Shown here piece by piece: positions 6,994 through 7,942 of a stretch of DNA of 7,942 bases. Source of the stretch: Chitinophagaceae bacterium (lineage in GTDB: Bacteria > Bacteroidota > Bacteroidia > Chitinophagales > Chitinophagaceae); the NCBI GenBank assembly GCA_025362915.1, contig JANYEU010000249.1, forward strand, positions 1-7,942, read 5' to 3'. Position 1 is the first letter of the stretch, and each line of letters begins with the position of its first letter. The notes beneath the pieces are model-generated. The model worked only from the letters and a program-made list of their open reading frames with translations. It was not told the DNA's origin and did not search any database. Position numbers and translations under genes: made by a program.

Positions 6994-7026
6994 AAAAAAA
7001 TTTCAGCATCCAACCATCGAATGGTT
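6992..7026 (+). promoter_or_regulatory. Candidate -1 ribosomal frameshift signal between orfA and orfB
   Basis: A run of nine A (6992-7000) contains the slippery heptamer A_AAA_AAA at 6992-6998. It is in correct phase if read in the restored OrfA frame (CTA AAA AAA AAT). Slipping by -1 enters the OrfB frame, which is open from 6989. Downstream, AACCAT (7012-7017), a CGA loop and ATGGTT (7021-7026) form a 6-bp hairpin, with a spacer of 13 bases that is somewhat long for a stimulator. IS3 elements typically make the OrfAB transposase this way. In the present sequence the OrfA stop at 6991 precedes the heptamer, so the signal would be unreachable from orfA. Confidence 0.6.
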
Positions 7027-7054
7027 CAGGTGTCACCAAGGTAAAGGGGGCATC

Positions 7055-7942
7055 ATGATGCAATCTGTGTTTTTGTTGTGTGGCATCAGCCGACAGGCTC
7101 ATCATCAAGCCTTGTTGAGGTCGAAGAATGAGGCGGTAAAGTATGAATTGTTCATCCGGTTGATGGAACAGGTTCGGGAGATTCATCCTGGTATGGGTTT
7201 GCGCACAATGTACCTTATGTTGCAGCCAGAGGGCATAGGAAGGGACAGTTTTGTATCGTTGGGGCTACAGGAAGGTTTCAGGCTCAAAACGATAGAAAAG
7301 TACACTAGGACCACTTATAGCACCAAATCAAACAGGTATAAGAATCTGCTTGGGGAGGTGGTCCTGACTGGCATCAATCAGGTTTGGAGTGGCGACATCA
7401 CTTATTATTATGGGTTTGAACATTTTTATTATATCGTCCTGTTGATGGATGTCTATTCAAGAAGGATAGTCGGTTACTGTCTGTCGGATAACATGAGGGC
7501 AGAAAATAATTTAAAGGCATTGAAGATGGCCATAAAGACAAGAGGTGTTGTGCATTATAATGAAACACTGATACATCACTCGGACAAGGGGACAAGTACG
7601 CCAGTGACCTATATACGGAAACATTGGACAAAGTGGGGATTCGTATCAGCATGTGTAATGAGGTGTATGAGAACACCCACATTGAGCGGTTGAACCAAAC
7701 CATCAAGAACCAGTACCTGTACAGGATGTCGATAACAACAGAAAAAGAATTGATATTAAAATTGGATGAAACAATAAAAAGTTACAATGAGACAAAGCCC
7801 CATGAAAGTTTGAAGGGAATGTCTCCAATACAATATGAAAAGAGTCTGGGGGAAATAAATGAAGAAGATAGGGTGAAAATGACCATATTTACAGCGGCAG
7901 AAAAAAGCTTTTATCAATCAACAACCCAAATGGAGTTGTTTA
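7055..7942 (+). pseudogene. IS3-family transposase OrfB (DDE integrase), frameshifted, 3' end outside window
   Basis: The frame from ATG 7055 encodes an HTH_21-like region (REIHPGMGLRTMYLML to EGIGRDSF), then KYTRTTYSTKSNRYKNLL and the integrase core. The first catalytic Asp is D114 in QVWSGDITYY and the second is D177 in LIHHSDKGT. Directly after KGT (7592-7594) the frame breaks: it continues as unrelated residues to a stop at 7691-7693. The -1 frame from 7597 gives YASDLYTETLDKVGIRISMC and then ENTHIERLNQTIKNQYL with the catalytic Glu (codon 7684-7686). That frame is open to the window end and reads like the normal OrfB C-terminus (NETKPHESLKGMSPIQYE). One base has been lost, expected from a GTQYAS motif. 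A purine-rich AAAGGGGG precedes the ATG as a possible ribosome binding site. Without the Glu the product should be inactive. Confidence 0.88.

Larger units (their letters stand above)
6619..7942 (+). mobile_element. IS3-family insertion sequence, left part, running off the window
   Basis: The element carries the two-gene IS3 layout: a small HTH/leucine-zipper OrfA, then an OrfB with a DDE integrase core. The left end is probably around TATAGGTAGACAAAAAAGTC, where homology to the T9SS gene stops, but the exact base cannot be fixed. The right end, its inverted repeat and the target duplication are outside the window. Over 1.3 kb is present, close to the full length expected for the family (about 1.2-1.6 kb). 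Both genes appear to hold single-base lesions. The element lies on the plus strand, antiparallel to the T9SS gene it interrupts. Confidence 0.85.

Noticed and set aside
7398..7706. 102-codon minus-strand frame
   Set aside because: It is antisense to the transposase core, where the plus strand encodes recognisable DDE motifs.

Overview
The window reads as chromosomal DNA of a Bacteroidetes (Bacteroidota) bacterium, most likely from the Chitinophagaceae/Sphingobacteria side. Support: a large surface protein ends in a type IX secretion (T9SS) sorting domain, promoter-like TAnnTTTG boxes occur, Shine-Dalgarno sequences are mostly absent, and the sucD, CoA-binding and IS3 proteins all have a Bacteroidetes flavour. 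The family-level guess is inference.

Layout. Positions 1-165 hold the last 54 codons of an unrecognised gene. A 140-base gap with a promoter-like box leads to a complete sucD (306-1187, succinyl-CoA ligase alpha subunit). A strong hairpin inside a longer imperfect palindrome (about 1193-1300) separates sucD from a short CoA-binding-fold protein (1310-1672). Converging on it from the minus strand is a 1413-residue secreted beta-repeat protein (5951 down to 1710). It has a signal peptide, autotransporter-type beta-strand repeats, a Bacteroidetes surface-protein region, an FnIII-like domain and a T9SS C-terminal domain. An AT-rich gap of about 380 bases carries its probable promoter.

Next comes a second, truncated T9SS C-terminal domain on the same strand (6333 to about 6618), with its own intrinsic terminator. 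It is about 65% identical to the end of the large protein. It appears to be the 3' stump of a tandem paralogue cut by an IS3-family insertion sequence that fills the rest of the window (about 6619 to beyond 7942).

The IS has the usual orfA/orfB arrangement, but both genes appear to carry single-base lesions. If one base is restored near 6984, orfA ends in an ATGA overlap with orfB, and an A_AAA_AAA slippery heptamer falls in the correct phase for -1 frameshifting into orfB. A second one-base loss near 7594 separates the second catalytic Asp from the catalytic Glu. This copy therefore looks dead unless the indels are sequencing errors.

sucD is central metabolism; the neighbouring CoA-binding gene has no known specific partner. 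The T9SS proteins are a variable surface/adhesin module. I found no novel defence or metabolic system. The most interesting points are the IS frameshift architecture and its lesions, the IS-severed T9SS paralogue, the low-complexity repeats at the same linker in both T9SS copies, and the large palindrome after sucD.
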